From positions 1 through 57,696 of the forward strand of contig JAFGWE010000009.1 in assembly GCA_016937345.1 (NCBI GenBank): 57,696 bases of DNA, written 5' to 3'. Positions 25,818 through 34,806 of the stretch are shown in pieces. The position numbers and the translations under genes were made by a program. Origin of the DNA: Methanomicrobiaceae archaeon (GTDB lineage Archaea > Halobacteriota > Methanomicrobia > Methanomicrobiales > Methanomicrobiaceae). Below the pieces are notes generated by a model. That model was not told the origin of the DNA and did not search any database. It was given only the letters and a program-made list of their open reading frames with translations. Numbering within the stretch: position 1 is the stretch's first letter; every line of letters begins with the position of its first letter.

Positions 25818-26000
25818 AAAAAATCCTCATTATAAATATATGTAAATTAATTGAAGGTTACGTTTTTAAAGACTATGGTTAATGACAATTTTTAGCTTCT
25901 ATTAATTTTTTAAAAATCATAAAAAATGACGATCCTATTGCCCGCTCTCAGGAAGAAATAGAGATACTTTTTACATGTGAAATTTAAACATTCACCATAC

Positions 26001-26741
26001 ATGAGTATCGAAGTTTTTCCTGTTGAGGGGCTCCCAATCTTTCATGAAGGAGACAGTTTTTCCGGCGAAATCTGTAAAAAAATTGCAATAGAAGATGGAG
26101 ACATACTATGCATTGCATCTTCGGTTTATTCAAAGACAAAAGGTTATACAAGAGTTCTTGATGAGATAACTCCCGGGGAGAAGGCAAAAGAGATCTCTGA
26201 AAAATGCAGAGAAGACCCGCGTTTTATACAGGCTGTTTTAGATGAAACAGCCGATCTTATAATTGATTATCCCTTTGTTCTTTCCCAGTTGAAATGCGGC
26301 CATGTCGGAGTGCGTGCAGGTGTTGACAACAGCAACATTGAGAAAGGATTTATCATACGTCTTCCTCCGGAACCAATGGCATCCGCAGAAGAGGTCAGAT
26401 GTGAGATAAAGGAGATTACAGGTGCCGATGTCAGGGTAATAATAACCGACACCTGTGGAAGATCTTTTAGAAGAGGCCAGACAGGAGTTGCTTTGGGATG
26501 GGCAGGAATGCCTGCAATCCGTGATTTCAGGGGTGACACAGATCTCTTCGGGCGTGTTCTGGAGATTACAGAAGAGGCTGTTGTTGATGAATTTGCAGCA
26601 TTTTCAAATTTCATTATGGGAGAGAGCAACAACGGCGTCCCGGCAGTAATATTTCGGAACTGCCCCTTCTGGAATGGTCATGATGAGCTTTTCTTCAAAT
26701 CCGAAGAGGATATAACAATAAAAGCCCTTAAAAAGCTTTAA
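26001..26741 (+). CDS. cofE: Coenzyme F420-0:L-glutamate ligase CofE
   Basis: CofE adds glutamates to coenzyme F420-0 with GTP, completing the methanogen redox cofactor. The protein has FPVEGLPIFHEGDSF (start), CIASSVYSKTKG (~34), CGHVGVRAGVDNSNI (~96), TDTCGRSFRRGQTGVALGW (~153) and GMPAIRDFRGDTDLFGR (~173), all family hallmarks. The frame opens at GTG 25977, but homologues begin near MSIEVFPVEG, so ATG 26001 (246 aa) is chosen. A T-rich stretch at about 26761 follows the stop. Confidence 0.93.
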   Translation: MSIEVFPVEGLPIFHEGDSFSGEICKKIAIEDGDILCIASSVYSKTKGYTRVLDEITPGEKAKEISEKCREDPRFIQAVLDETADLIIDYPFVLSQLKCGHVGVRAGVDNSNIEKGFIIRLPPEPMASAEEVRCEIKEITGADVRVIITDTCGRSFRRGQTGVALGWAGMPAIRDFRGDTDLFGRVLEITEEAVVDEFAAFSNFIMGESNNGVPAVIFRNCPFWNGHDELFFKSEEDITIKALKKL

Positions 26742-26924
26742 ACACTCAGATCTAAAAAAACCTTTTTTTGATTAAATTCCGGAAATAATAAAGAAAATAT
26801 TCACCAAAAATAATTTTTACAGGGTATTTCTGTATAAACCACTCCTAAATTAAAAATTTATAAAATAATATGAGTATAATCCGGTCAGCCTTAGTATTAA
26901 TAAACCGGATTCATTAAAAAAATA

Positions 26925-27083
26925 TCAGAACAGGTGATTCAGTATTGCAATAATAATTCCAATTGCTGCTGCAGCAACCAGTACTGCCTTTGGTGGTATA
27001 TGAAAGGAACGCTTGTCCTCACTGTCATAGTATGTTACAAGACCTGCGGATGAAACAAGGTTTCCGCCTTTGCTCTTTGCCAT
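26925..27083 (-). CDS. secG: Preprotein translocase Sec61-beta / SecG homologue
   Basis: A 52-aa tail-anchored membrane protein. It starts with MAKSKGGNLVSSAGLVTYYD, close to other archaeal Sec61-beta proteins, then DSEDKRSFHIPPKAVL, and has one C-terminal membrane helix (about 31-50). It is a small subunit of the SecYE-beta protein-conducting channel. It is below the length usually reported for ORFs. It overlaps an apparent upstream extension of the amidohydrolase frame on the other strand, which shows that extension is not real. A TATA box 25 nt upstream suggests a leaderless transcript. Confidence 0.92.
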   Translation of the reverse strand: MAKSKGGNLVSSAGLVTYYDSEDKRSFHIPPKAVLVAAAAIGIIIAILNHLF

Positions 27084-27104
27084 GCTTATTATATCTGCTC
27101 TCAG

Positions 27105-27115
27105 AATATATAAAA
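27105..27115. promoter_or_regulatory. Shared TATA box between secG and the amidohydrolase
   Basis: AATATATAAAA is nearly symmetric and sits 22-32 nt from the secG ATG (27083, minus strand) and 28-38 nt from the amidohydrolase ATG (27143, plus strand). Only 59 bp separate the two starts, so it may serve both directions. Confidence 0.5.
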
Positions 27116-27142
27116 GAAAGGCAAAAGAGGCTGGGCAATATT

Positions 27143-28198
27143 ATGTCGGATTCATATACACTATCCGGAAGAGCATATACAGGCAGGGATCTTGATCTTT
27201 GTAATGTTGAATTAACAGTAGAAGACGGCATTATAAAGGATATCACCGAAAAGAAAACTGTTGATGAAAGATGGATATTTCCCTGTTTTTTCAACTCTCA
27301 CACACATCTTGCAGATACTGTTGCAATGGACATAAATTTCAGCGGCAGTCTCTCCGGACTGGTTGCACCTCCCGATGGTTTAAAGCACCGGATTCTTAGG
27401 GATACAGAACCTGAAATTCTCAAGGAGGCCATTAAATCCAGCATAGAATATATGCTGAAATCAGCTACGCCGGGATTTTGTGACTTCCGGGAAGGAGGAG
27501 AAGAAGGTGTTTTACTCTTAAAAGAAGCTCTTTTAAAAACAAATGCCTGCGGAGTTATACTTGGGAGAGATGGCGGTCAGAACATCTCAGACGGAATCGG
27601 GATTTCCAGCACAAAAGAAGGCCCTCATACATTGGATCTTGCAGAAAAAACCCGGAAAAATGGTGGATTTGTAGCTTTTCATGCAGGAGAAAAAAACGAC
27701 AAAGATATAGATCAGGCAATTGATGCAAAACCTGATCTGCTGATCCATATGACATATGCATCCAACAGGCAGCTTAAAAAATGCGCAGAACTTGAAATAC
27801 CCATTGTAATCTGCCCCAGATCAAACTGGATACTTAATGTTTCATCCTCCGGCAATAATCCTCCGGTTAAAAAAATGCTGGAATACGGCTGCAAAGTTCT
27901 TTTAGGGACAGACAATGTTATGTTTGTCCAGCCGGATATGTTTTCAGAGATGTCATTTCTTTCATATGTCTACAAAATAGCTCCGGAAGATATCCTTAAT
28001 ATGGCAATATCAGGAGCAGATATATTTAAAAATCCGTTTTTTATAGAAAAAGGAAAGCCGGCATCATTTTTCAGTGTCCTGCCTGCACATTCAAATATGC
28101 GCTTTAGCCGCTCTCCAGTAAAAACAATCGTAAATAGAATGAATTTCGGCCTCATTGAGAGAACCTATTTTAAGTGTTTAAAAAAAAATAATCTATAA
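27143..28198 (+). CDS. Amidohydrolase-superfamily metal-dependent hydrolase
   Basis: A 351-aa enzyme of the cytosine deaminase / ATZ-TRZ type of amidohydrolases. Metal-site motifs are FNSHTHLADT (~52, HxH), GFVAFHAGEK (~174), LLIHMTYAS (~195) and VLLGTDNVMF (~252, Asp). Members hydrolyse amide or deaminate cyclic compounds; the substrate is not predictable, though the small N-terminal beta region (YTLSGRAYTGRDLDL) is typical. ATG 27143 is chosen because a longer frame would run over secG. The UspA gene follows after 24 nt. Confidence 0.85.
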   Translation: MSDSYTLSGRAYTGRDLDLCNVELTVEDGIIKDITEKKTVDERWIFPCFFNSHTHLADTVAMDINFSGSLSGLVAPPDGLKHRILRDTEPEILKEAIKSSIEYMLKSATPGFCDFREGGEEGVLLLKEALLKTNACGVILGRDGGQNISDGIGISSTKEGPHTLDLAEKTRKNGGFVAFHAGEKNDKDIDQAIDAKPDLLIHMTYASNRQLKKCAELEIPIVICPRSNWILNVSSSGNNPPVKKMLEYGCKVLLGTDNVMFVQPDMFSEMSFLSYVYKIAPEDILNMAISGADIFKNPFFIEKGKPASFFSVLPAHSNMRFSRSPVKTIVNRMNFGLIERTYFKCLKKNNL

Positions 28199-28222
28199 AT
28201 CACAATTTTGAGGTAGGGAATT

Positions 28223-28651
28223 ATGTTTAAAACTATCCTCGTAGCAATGGACGGTTCAAAAGCAAGTGAAAAAGCTCTTGAGGCAGCCATTAACGAGTCA
28301 GGAATAAGAAATTCAGTTCTCAATGCAGTATATGTAATTGAGACAGGGGGATTCAAGTCAATTCCAACCGACAGTGCAATGGAGCTTTTATACAGCAAAC
28401 TTGAAACAGTCGGAAAAAACGCATTTTCTGAGGGGGAAAAATTAGCAAAAGCACACAATGTCGAGCTAAAAACCCATATAAAACAGGGACATGCGGGGGA
28501 AGAAATAATCAAACTGGCTGATGAGATAAATGCTGATCTGATAGTTATGGGATCAACCGGCAAAAGTGATGTTGACCGCCTGTTTTTAGGCAGCGTTACA
28601 GAATTCGTTATTCGTCACAGCAAAGTATCAACCATGGTGGTGAGATTATAG
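28223..28651 (+). CDS. Universal stress protein UspA family
   Basis: A 142-aa single-domain Usp protein, starting MFKTILVAMDGSKASEKALE. It contains the ATP-binding signature VMGSTGKSDVDRLFLGSVTE (~113), which matches G-2x-G-9x-G-[ST], so it is likely the ATP-binding type. It is directly followed by a CBS-domain protein in the same direction, another adenosine-nucleotide sensor. The pair may respond to energy state (inference). Confidence 0.9.
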   Translation: MFKTILVAMDGSKASEKALEAAINESGIRNSVLNAVYVIETGGFKSIPTDSAMELLYSKLETVGKNAFSEGEKLAKAHNVELKTHIKQGHAGEEIIKLADEINADLIVMGSTGKSDVDRLFLGSVTEFVIRHSKVSTMVVRL

Positions 28652-28674
28652 AGCAAAAGCTGGTCCGAGATTAT

Positions 28675-29496
28675 ATGATTGAGGACGTAGTTTCTGTAGA
28701 AACACCAGGAAACAGGGATGATGTCTTAAGAATTCTGAAAAGAACAGGCATAAGTGGTGTGACTGTTACAAAAGACGGAGAACTTGTGGGCATCATTACA
28801 AGAAAAGACCTTCTAAGAAAGGCAGATGAAACACAGCTCAGCCTTCTGATGACATCTGATCCATATACAATATCCCCTGACGATACAATAAATGAGGCCG
28901 CAAGGGTAATGGTCGAAAACAAGTTCCGGAGACTTCCGGTTGTAGAAAAAGGAAAGCTTGTAGGGCTTATTAGTATTGCAGATCTTGTAGGTGCAATCGC
29001 ACAGATGAAATTTAAGGATGAAATTAAATCCGGATTTACAAAACCCACATTTGCTTTGTGGGAAGATACACCTCTGCCGCTTGTAGGCCGTATTATGGAG
29101 ATCTCCGGTTTTGATGCAATACCGATTCTTAACAGGGAATCTATTCTGACAGGTATAATCTCCGAGAGGGACCTTATAAAACATGCAATGATTGAGGACA
29201 GTGTTGAAGTAAGTGATCTCTCAAACGGCACAGACGATGACGACTGGACCTGGGAAAGCATAAGAGACCTGCACAAAATATCATTTGGTATTTCAAAGGT
29301 TCAGCTTCCCGACAAGCTTGTAAAGGATGCAATGGTAAAGGATGTCGTTGCAGTGCCTATGAATGCAGATGTCAGTGAATGTGCCCTTAAGATGAAACGT
29401 TCACGGGTAGATCAGCTCCCGGTTATAAACGGTGATAAAAAGATGACATCCATGCTTTTTGACAGGGAACTTATTAAAATTCTGATTGAGAATTAG
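28675..29496 (+). CDS. Four-CBS-domain protein
   Basis: A 273-aa protein made of CBS repeats: about 1-60 (TGISGVTVTKDGELVGIITRKDLL, split), 58-115 (TSDPYTISPDDTINEAARVM), 120-185 (FDAIPILNRESILTGIISERDL) and a last one at about 215-273 (VPMNADVSECALKMKRSRVD). CBS pairs bind AMP, ATP or SAM. Upstream codons 28651-28674 in the same frame encode EQKLVRDY, which extends the conserved start of the first CBS module without a standard start codon, so the true start may lie farther up. It follows uspA by 23 nt. Confidence 0.82.
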   Translation: MIEDVVSVETPGNRDDVLRILKRTGISGVTVTKDGELVGIITRKDLLRKADETQLSLLMTSDPYTISPDDTINEAARVMVENKFRRLPVVEKGKLVGLISIADLVGAIAQMKFKDEIKSGFTKPTFALWEDTPLPLVGRIMEISGFDAIPILNRESILTGIISERDLIKHAMIEDSVEVSDLSNGTDDDDWTWESIRDLHKISFGISKVQLPDKLVKDAMVKDVVAVPMNADVSECALKMKRSRVDQLPVINGDKKMTSMLFDRELIKILIEN

Positions 29497-29676
29497 TCAC
29501 CCTGATAATTATTATAATATTCAAAACCTAATTATTTTACAGGGATTACAAATTTAACAAATCTTATTGGTATTGGAGATACAAAAACATTTAAGACAGA
29601 TAATAACACCTGTATATCTGAAGCGTTTTTTATTCTCTTTCAAACCCTTCATTAAATCTTGGGAGTGTATTCTATT

Positions 29677-30294
29677 ATGCAGCAGAGCTCCGATATATTA
29701 AAAGGAACAACCACAGTCGGGCTCATTTTCGATGACGGTGTAGTGCTTGCCACCGAAAGAAGAGCCACAATGGGCAATATGATTGCCAGCAAGACGGCAA
29801 AAAAAGTATACCAGATTGGAGACAGGATTGGTATGACTACAGCCGGAGGTGTTGGAGATGCACAACAGCTTGCACGTTTAATGCAGGTCGAGTGCAGCTT
29901 ATACAATATCAGAAGAGGAAGACCAATGGCCGTAGGTGCAGCAGCAGCACTTCTCAGCAATGTGCTGAATCAGCACAGAATGATGCCATACTATGTGCAG
30001 CTTCTTGTCGGAGGAGTTGACAAAAACGGACCATCTGTATACTCGGTAGATGCAATGGGCGGCTCTTCACCAGAAGACGACATTGTGGCTACAGGCTCAG
30101 GTTCTCCATTTGCATATGGAGTGCTTGAAGATCGATATGAGAAAGGGATGAACGAAAAAGAAACAATAGATCTTGCTACAAGAGCACTTACATCGGCAAT
30201 GAGAAGAGATTCCGCATCCGGTGAAGAAATAAGTATAGTTGTAATAACCAAAGACAAATATGAAGAGTCCAGCAAGAAAGGAATTGCAAATTAG
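29677..30294 (+). CDS. psmB: Proteasome beta subunit PsmB
   Basis: The 205-aa catalytic subunit of the archaeal 20S proteasome. A ten-residue propeptide ([10 protein letters not shown]) is removed between Gly and Thr to expose the nucleophile ([12 protein letters not shown]). With Thr as residue 1, Glu17 and Lys33 are in place. Further signatures are [17 protein letters not shown] and [23 protein letters not shown] 29677 is 11 nt after GGGAG; a TTG at 29659 in the same frame would swallow that site, so it is not used. fttA lies directly downstream. Confidence 0.96.
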   Translation: MQQSSDILKGTTTVGLIFDDGVVLATERRATMGNMIASKTAKKVYQIGDRIGMTTAGGVGDAQQLARLMQVECSLYNIRRGRPMAVGAAAALLSNVLNQHRMMPYYVQLLVGGVDKNGPSVYSVDAMGGSSPEDDIVATGSGSPFAYGVLEDRYEKGMNEKETIDLATRALTSAMRRDSASGEEISIVVITKDKYEESSKKGIAN

Positions 30295-30305
30295 TCAATA
30301 TTACC

Positions 30306-30320
30306 TTTTTTCTTTTTTTT
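30306..30320 (+). terminator. U-rich tract between psmB and fttA
   Basis: T6-C-T8 lies 12 nt after the psmB stop region and ends 12 nt before the fttA start. No TATA box lies between the two genes, so transcription into fttA must cross this tract unless it starts inside psmB. Confidence 0.6.
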
Positions 30321-30332
30321 GGGACGTATTTT

Positions 30333-32222
30333 ATGTTGATTGAAGACAGGCTTAAAGAGCTAAAAGATAAGATTAACGCAAAAGTGCCGGCCGGCATAAA
30401 TGTATCCGAAGTTGAATTCGAAGGGCCGGAACTTGTTATCTATACAGATGATCCAAAGAAATTTGCAGATGAAGCAGATCTGATAAAAGTTCTTGCAAGG
30501 GATCTGAGAAAAAGAATAGTCGTAAGACCCAATGTACTTGAAGATCCTGAGATTGCGGCAACAAAAATCAAGGCGGTTGTGCCTGAAGGGGCAGGCATCA
30601 CAGATATTTTCTTTGATCCTGATACAGGAGAAGTCTTAATCGAGGCTGAAAAACCGGGAGTTGTCATAGGAAAGAACGGAACAACCTTAAGAGATATCAC
30701 AAAAGAGATCGGATGGACACCAAAGGTTGTAAGAACGCCCCCCATAGAAAGCTCCACTGTCAAACAGACCAGACAGTTTTTACGTGCAGTCAAGGATGAA
30801 CGAAAAACATTTTTGCGTTCTATAGGAAGAAGAATCCACAGAGACTTAACAAGCAAAGACAAATGGGTTCGTGTCACAACACTTGGATGCTGCAGGGAAG
30901 TAGGAAGAGCAGCATTTCTTCTCTCAACTCCTGAGAGTAAAATATTAATTGACTGCGGAGAAAAACCGGGAAGCTCAGACGGATTCCCGTATCTTTACGT
31001 TCCTGAAATATACCCCCTAAATACTCTGGATGCAGTTGTTTTAACACATGCCCATCTTGATCACTGTGCACTTGTTCCAATGCTTTACAAGTATGGATAT
31101 GAAGGTCCGGTTTACAGCACACCTGCAACAAGGGATCTTGCTGTTATGCTTCAGCTAGATTACCTCGATGTTGTGAGCAATGAATTAAACCAGGTTCCTT
31201 ACTCCTCAAAAGAGGTTCAGGAATATCTTAAAAGATCAATTACATTAAATTATGGAAATGTAACAGATATTGCACCGGATGTAAAACTGACATATCATAA
31301 TGCAGGACATATTCTTGGTTCGGCAATTGCTCATTTCCATGTGGGAGACGGGCTTTATAACATAGCATTTACAGGCGATTTCAACTATGGAAAAACAAGG
31401 CTTTTCGGGCCCGCAACATCCCAGTTCCCTCGTCTTGAAGCTGTATTTATGGAAAGTACATACGGCGGTGCAGAAGACAACCAGCCTTCACAAAAAGAGG
31501 CTGAAGCAAAGCTGTATGAGATAGTCAATGAGACTATAAACCGTGGTGGAAAGGTAATAATTCCCGCATTTGCAGTAGGAAGATCACAGGAGGTTATGCT
31601 TGCACTTGAAGAGGGAATGCGTCTTGAAAAAATTCCAAAGGTAAAAGTTTACCTTGACGGGATGATAAAAGAAGCAACTGCAATTCATACAACATATCCT
31701 GAATATTTAAATCCTGATCTCAGAAAACTTATATTCCAGGAGGGAATGAATCCATTCCTATCGGACTGTTTCATCCAGGTGGATTCGCCTTCAATAAGAC
31801 AGGAGGTAATAGGCAGTGATCCCTGTATTATTATCACAACAAGCGGTATGTTAAACGGCGGACCTGTAATGGAATACCTCTATGCACTTGCACCGTATGA
31901 GAAAAACACGCTTATATTTGTAGGATATCAGGCTGACGGTACACGTGGCCGCAGGATTCAGAAGGGCTGGAAAGAAGTCCCGATGGGAAAACGTGAGACA
32001 ATTATCCTAAACCTCCAGATTGAAACAGTTGACGGATTCTCAGGTCACTCTGACAGAAGACAGCTTATGGCTTATGTAAATCACTTAAACCCGAGACCAG
32101 AGAAGATATTTACAATTCATGGCGATGAAAAGAGCACAATTGATCTGGCAAGCTCAATCTATAAAAGATTCAGAATAGAGACACATTCTCCCAAAAATCT
32201 TGAAACATACCGTATGGTATAA
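30333..32222 (+). CDS. fttA: Transcription termination factor FttA (aCPSF1), KH/beta-CASP ribonuclease
   Basis: A 629-aa archaeal CPSF1: N-terminal KH-type region (about 1-140; GVVIGKNGTTLRDITKEIGW), a metallo-beta-lactamase domain with HAHLDHCALVPML (~235), LGSAIAHFHVG (~318) and TGDFNYGKT, then a beta-CASP insert (IPAFAVGRSQEVMLAL) and the late GFSGHSDRRQLMAY motif (~567). FttA cuts RNA at U-rich sites and drives termination with the archaeal RNA polymerase, helped by Spt4/5. Downstream of psmB, a conserved arrangement in Euryarchaeota. Length is normal. Confidence 0.95.
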   Translation: MLIEDRLKELKDKINAKVPAGINVSEVEFEGPELVIYTDDPKKFADEADLIKVLARDLRKRIVVRPNVLEDPEIAATKIKAVVPEGAGITDIFFDPDTGEVLIEAEKPGVVIGKNGTTLRDITKEIGWTPKVVRTPPIESSTVKQTRQFLRAVKDERKTFLRSIGRRIHRDLTSKDKWVRVTTLGCCREVGRAAFLLSTPESKILIDCGEKPGSSDGFPYLYVPEIYPLNTLDAVVLTHAHLDHCALVPMLYKYGYEGPVYSTPATRDLAVMLQLDYLDVVSNELNQVPYSSKEVQEYLKRSITLNYGNVTDIAPDVKLTYHNAGHILGSAIAHFHVGDGLYNIAFTGDFNYGKTRLFGPATSQFPRLEAVFMESTYGGAEDNQPSQKEAEAKLYEIVNETINRGGKVIIPAFAVGRSQEVMLALEEGMRLEKIPKVKVYLDGMIKEATAIHTTYPEYLNPDLRKLIFQEGMNPFLSDCFIQVDSPSIRQEVIGSDPCIIITTSGMLNGGPVMEYLYALAPYEKNTLIFVGYQADGTRGRRIQKGWKEVPMGKRETIILNLQIETVDGFSGHSDRRQLMAYVNHLNPRPEKIFTIHGDEKSTIDLASSIYKRFRIETHSPKNLETYRMV

Positions 32223-32256
32223 TCCCGATAAATTTTTTAAGCCGGCAGAGGCAGAA

Positions 32257-33345
32257 ATGAAGAGCAAATTATCAATTCTCCTTGGCGTATTTACAATAAT
32301 GGCGCTTTCAAACGCGATAGTGCCTGTTCTCCCATTTTTTGCAGATGAGATGCCTGCCATTCAGGGAGCAATTTTTTCAGCATACTTTTTTGGTGCATTT
32401 TTAACTGTTCTTCCGGCAGGAATGCTTTCAGACAGGGTGGGAAAGATGCCTCTTATCAGGACAGGTCTTTTATTAACCCTTATTTCAGGCGGAATTATGC
32501 TGATATTTCACGATCCGGTTATGATAACATGTGCAAGGCTTATGGAAGGAATTTCTGCGGGACTTTTCATATCATGTGCAATGTCGTGGGTAAATGAGCA
32601 GCAGGATCATAAAAAGCTTGCAGGATATTTCTATGCATGTCTGAATCTGGGCCTTGTTTCCGGGCTTTTATTATCAGGTTTTTTAAACATATCTCTTGGT
32701 GCAACAGGAGGAATACTTATTTTTACTATATTATCTGCAGTTCCGTTGATAGTAAGTATTTATTCAAAAGAATTTTTCAGCAGTACAGAAAAACTTGGCA
32801 ATCCGGGTATTGTTGTAAAAGACTTTAAATGGCTTTTTATTTCAGTTATAATTCTGACAGGGGCAACAGGCGTTGTTACTTCCCTTTACCCCGAATTTTC
32901 AGATGGAAATCCGCTTATTCTAAGCATGCAGATAGGTGCAATGAATATTGCAACAATCTTCGCAGCACTTTTTGCTCCAAGATTCAATTTAAGGCCACTC
33001 CCTTCTATCAGATTCGGTGCAATAATGATGGCATTTTTTGTAATTTCAGGATTTTTTGTTCCTATCTCAGACACTCTCCTGACGATATTTGTTTTTGCAT
33101 TTATTGGTGCGATAGCCGGATTTATTGTAATATCACAGATGGATTTTCTGGCAGGAACAGGATATAAGCAGGGGACAGTCATGGGCCTTTTTAATGCAGC
33201 AGCATATGGAGGGATGGCATTTCTTCCTTTCTTTGCAGGGGTTATTTCACAGTACTCGGGATATCTGCCTGCTTTTCTGACAATTTCATTTCTTTGTCTG
33301 ATAATTGCATTTACAATTGAAAGATGCGGAAAATGCAGATTATAA
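32257..33345 (+). CDS. MFS transporter
   Basis: A 362-aa membrane protein with 11-12 hydrophobic helices. After helix 2 comes the MFS signature GMLSDRVGKMPLIRTG (~52), the loop 2-3 motif G-x3-D-R-x-G-[KR]. It is probably a drug-efflux or small-molecule exporter type. The frame opens at 32200 inside fttA, but ATG 32257 after GGCAGAGG is the likely start (35 nt beyond the fttA stop). The substrate is unknown. The lack of a large central loop fits a compact 12-helix family. Confidence 0.85.
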   Translation: MKSKLSILLGVFTIMALSNAIVPVLPFFADEMPAIQGAIFSAYFFGAFLTVLPAGMLSDRVGKMPLIRTGLLLTLISGGIMLIFHDPVMITCARLMEGISAGLFISCAMSWVNEQQDHKKLAGYFYACLNLGLVSGLLLSGFLNISLGATGGILIFTILSAVPLIVSIYSKEFFSSTEKLGNPGIVVKDFKWLFISVIILTGATGVVTSLYPEFSDGNPLILSMQIGAMNIATIFAALFAPRFNLRPLPSIRFGAIMMAFFVISGFFVPISDTLLTIFVFAFIGAIAGFIVISQMDFLAGTGYKQGTVMGLFNAAAYGGMAFLPFFAGVISQYSGYLPAFLTISFLCLIIAFTIERCGKCRL

Positions 33346-33479
33346 ATAATTAATAAATTCTAAACTTTTTTATTAAAATATACTCTGAAAAGGGAAAAAT
33401 CTGTTTTATAGATTAAGATTAATCATTTATTAGAAGAAAAAGAGATAAATGATAAAAATCCGTTTTAAAGGAGATATAT

Positions 33480-34781
33480 ATGGAGATAAATGCCTTAAGA
33501 GAAGATGGAATTTTAATATTTGTTCTGTCCGGACGATTTGATTCAAATGGTGCAGAAGCACTTGACTCTGAAATTAAAAATAACCTTCATGCCGATGACA
33601 AGTCTGTCGTCATAGATATGCAGGATGTATCATATTTAAGCAGCATCGGTATTCGTGTTTTAATATCCATAAGAAAGGAGATGAAAAAACGTGAAGGCAC
33701 AGTGATCCTTTCCTCACTTCAGAATTACCCCTCAAAAATTCTGGATATGGCAGGACTTCTTAGCTTTTTTAAAACCGAGGACTCAAGATATAATGCCATA
33801 AAAACAGCGATAAATGAGATTGAAAATTTTTCTCTTATTGACGAAATAAAAAAACCTTCAACAATAAGAAGAAATGTAAGATATACCTTTGAATCCGGTT
33901 CAGACAAAAAAGGAACCCTTACCTTAAAAGGAAATGTCAGAAAAATTCTAGGATCTGATTTGAAAGAGGCCGATGTCTTTGAAGAAGAATTTGATGACTG
34001 TTATTCCATTGGCCTTGGTTCAATGGGAAGTGATAAAACTGATGCAATGGGGCGGCTGGGAGAGATGATCAAAATTGAGGGCACAATAGCATGGTATCCT
34101 ACAGACGGAAGTGAAAAACCAGACTTCTTTACTCCAATAAAAAACACAGGAGAAATAGTCTATTACTCAGGACTCAATATCAAATCCGAACCGCTGTTTA
34201 ATGACATAATTACAGTAGAAACAGATGATGGAGTTGGAATTTCACTTGATGCCCTATATGAGGATATTTTCTCATTTGCATATGAAAGGCAGAGAGGATG
34301 CAAAGGGCTGATATTTATTGTAATATGGGGTGTTCTTGGCGGTTTGTACAGCTCCAGAATGAAAAAGTCTCCAGTTGTTGGGAACAAGCCCTTTGCAGGC
34401 GGAATTATTACCGACCCGGGAAATTATCCGGACTGGTTCTATGAAGGCAAAACTCCCGAATATTCTGATGAAACCATAATTTCAGCCGGAATTATCATAG
34501 ATCTAAAAAATCCCGCATTAGTTAATTATGATGAATCTGTCCTGAAATCGGCTATTTATAATCACCCCTCAGAAAAGATGCACAGCAATTTTTCATCACA
34601 AAATCACTGCGCTGTTGTAAGAAATGTGCCCTGGGATAAAAATGTGGATCTTACAAAAATTGCAAAACAGGTCTCTGAAAGCGGAGTGATAGCAGATATA
34701 AGACACGTTCTTATGAGAACAACCCTTAAAAAAGCAAAGATTGGAATTTCATACATTGAAAATACTGTAAACGAAAACTAA
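33480..34781 (+). CDS. STAS-domain protein with a large C-terminal domain of unknown function
   Basis: A 433-aa protein. Residues 1-108 are a STAS (anti-anti-sigma) domain with the phosphorylatable SerSer in DVSYLSSIGIRVLIS (~49-63). After a linker, about 300 residues (from ~130) form an unrecognised domain with motifs DDCYSIGLGSMGSDKTDAMG (~171), EGTIAWYPTDGSEKPDFFTP (~202) and FSSQNHCAVVRNVPWD (~373). The central part has a hydrophobic Gly-rich stretch (GLIFIVIWGVLGGLYSS). It could be an effector or decayed PP2C-like output, but I cannot name it. TTG start supported by AGGAG, five nt before. Confidence 0.65.
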   Translation: MEINALREDGILIFVLSGRFDSNGAEALDSEIKNNLHADDKSVVIDMQDVSYLSSIGIRVLISIRKEMKKREGTVILSSLQNYPSKILDMAGLLSFFKTEDSRYNAIKTAINEIENFSLIDEIKKPSTIRRNVRYTFESGSDKKGTLTLKGNVRKILGSDLKEADVFEEEFDDCYSIGLGSMGSDKTDAMGRLGEMIKIEGTIAWYPTDGSEKPDFFTPIKNTGEIVYYSGLNIKSEPLFNDIITVETDDGVGISLDALYEDIFSFAYERQRGCKGLIFIVIWGVLGGLYSSRMKKSPVVGNKPFAGGIITDPGNYPDWFYEGKTPEYSDETIISAGIIIDLKNPALVNYDESVLKSAIYNHPSEKMHSNFSSQNHCAVVRNVPWDKNVDLTKIAKQVSESGVIADIRHVLMRTTLKKAKIGISYIENTVNEN

Positions 34782-34806
34782 AAAAAATTTTTAATCTTTT
34801 TTTAGA

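Noticed and set aside
26963-27142. N-terminal extension of the amidohydrolase
   Set aside because: It runs over secG on the other strand and encodes no recognisable domain; ATG 27143 fits the family's start.
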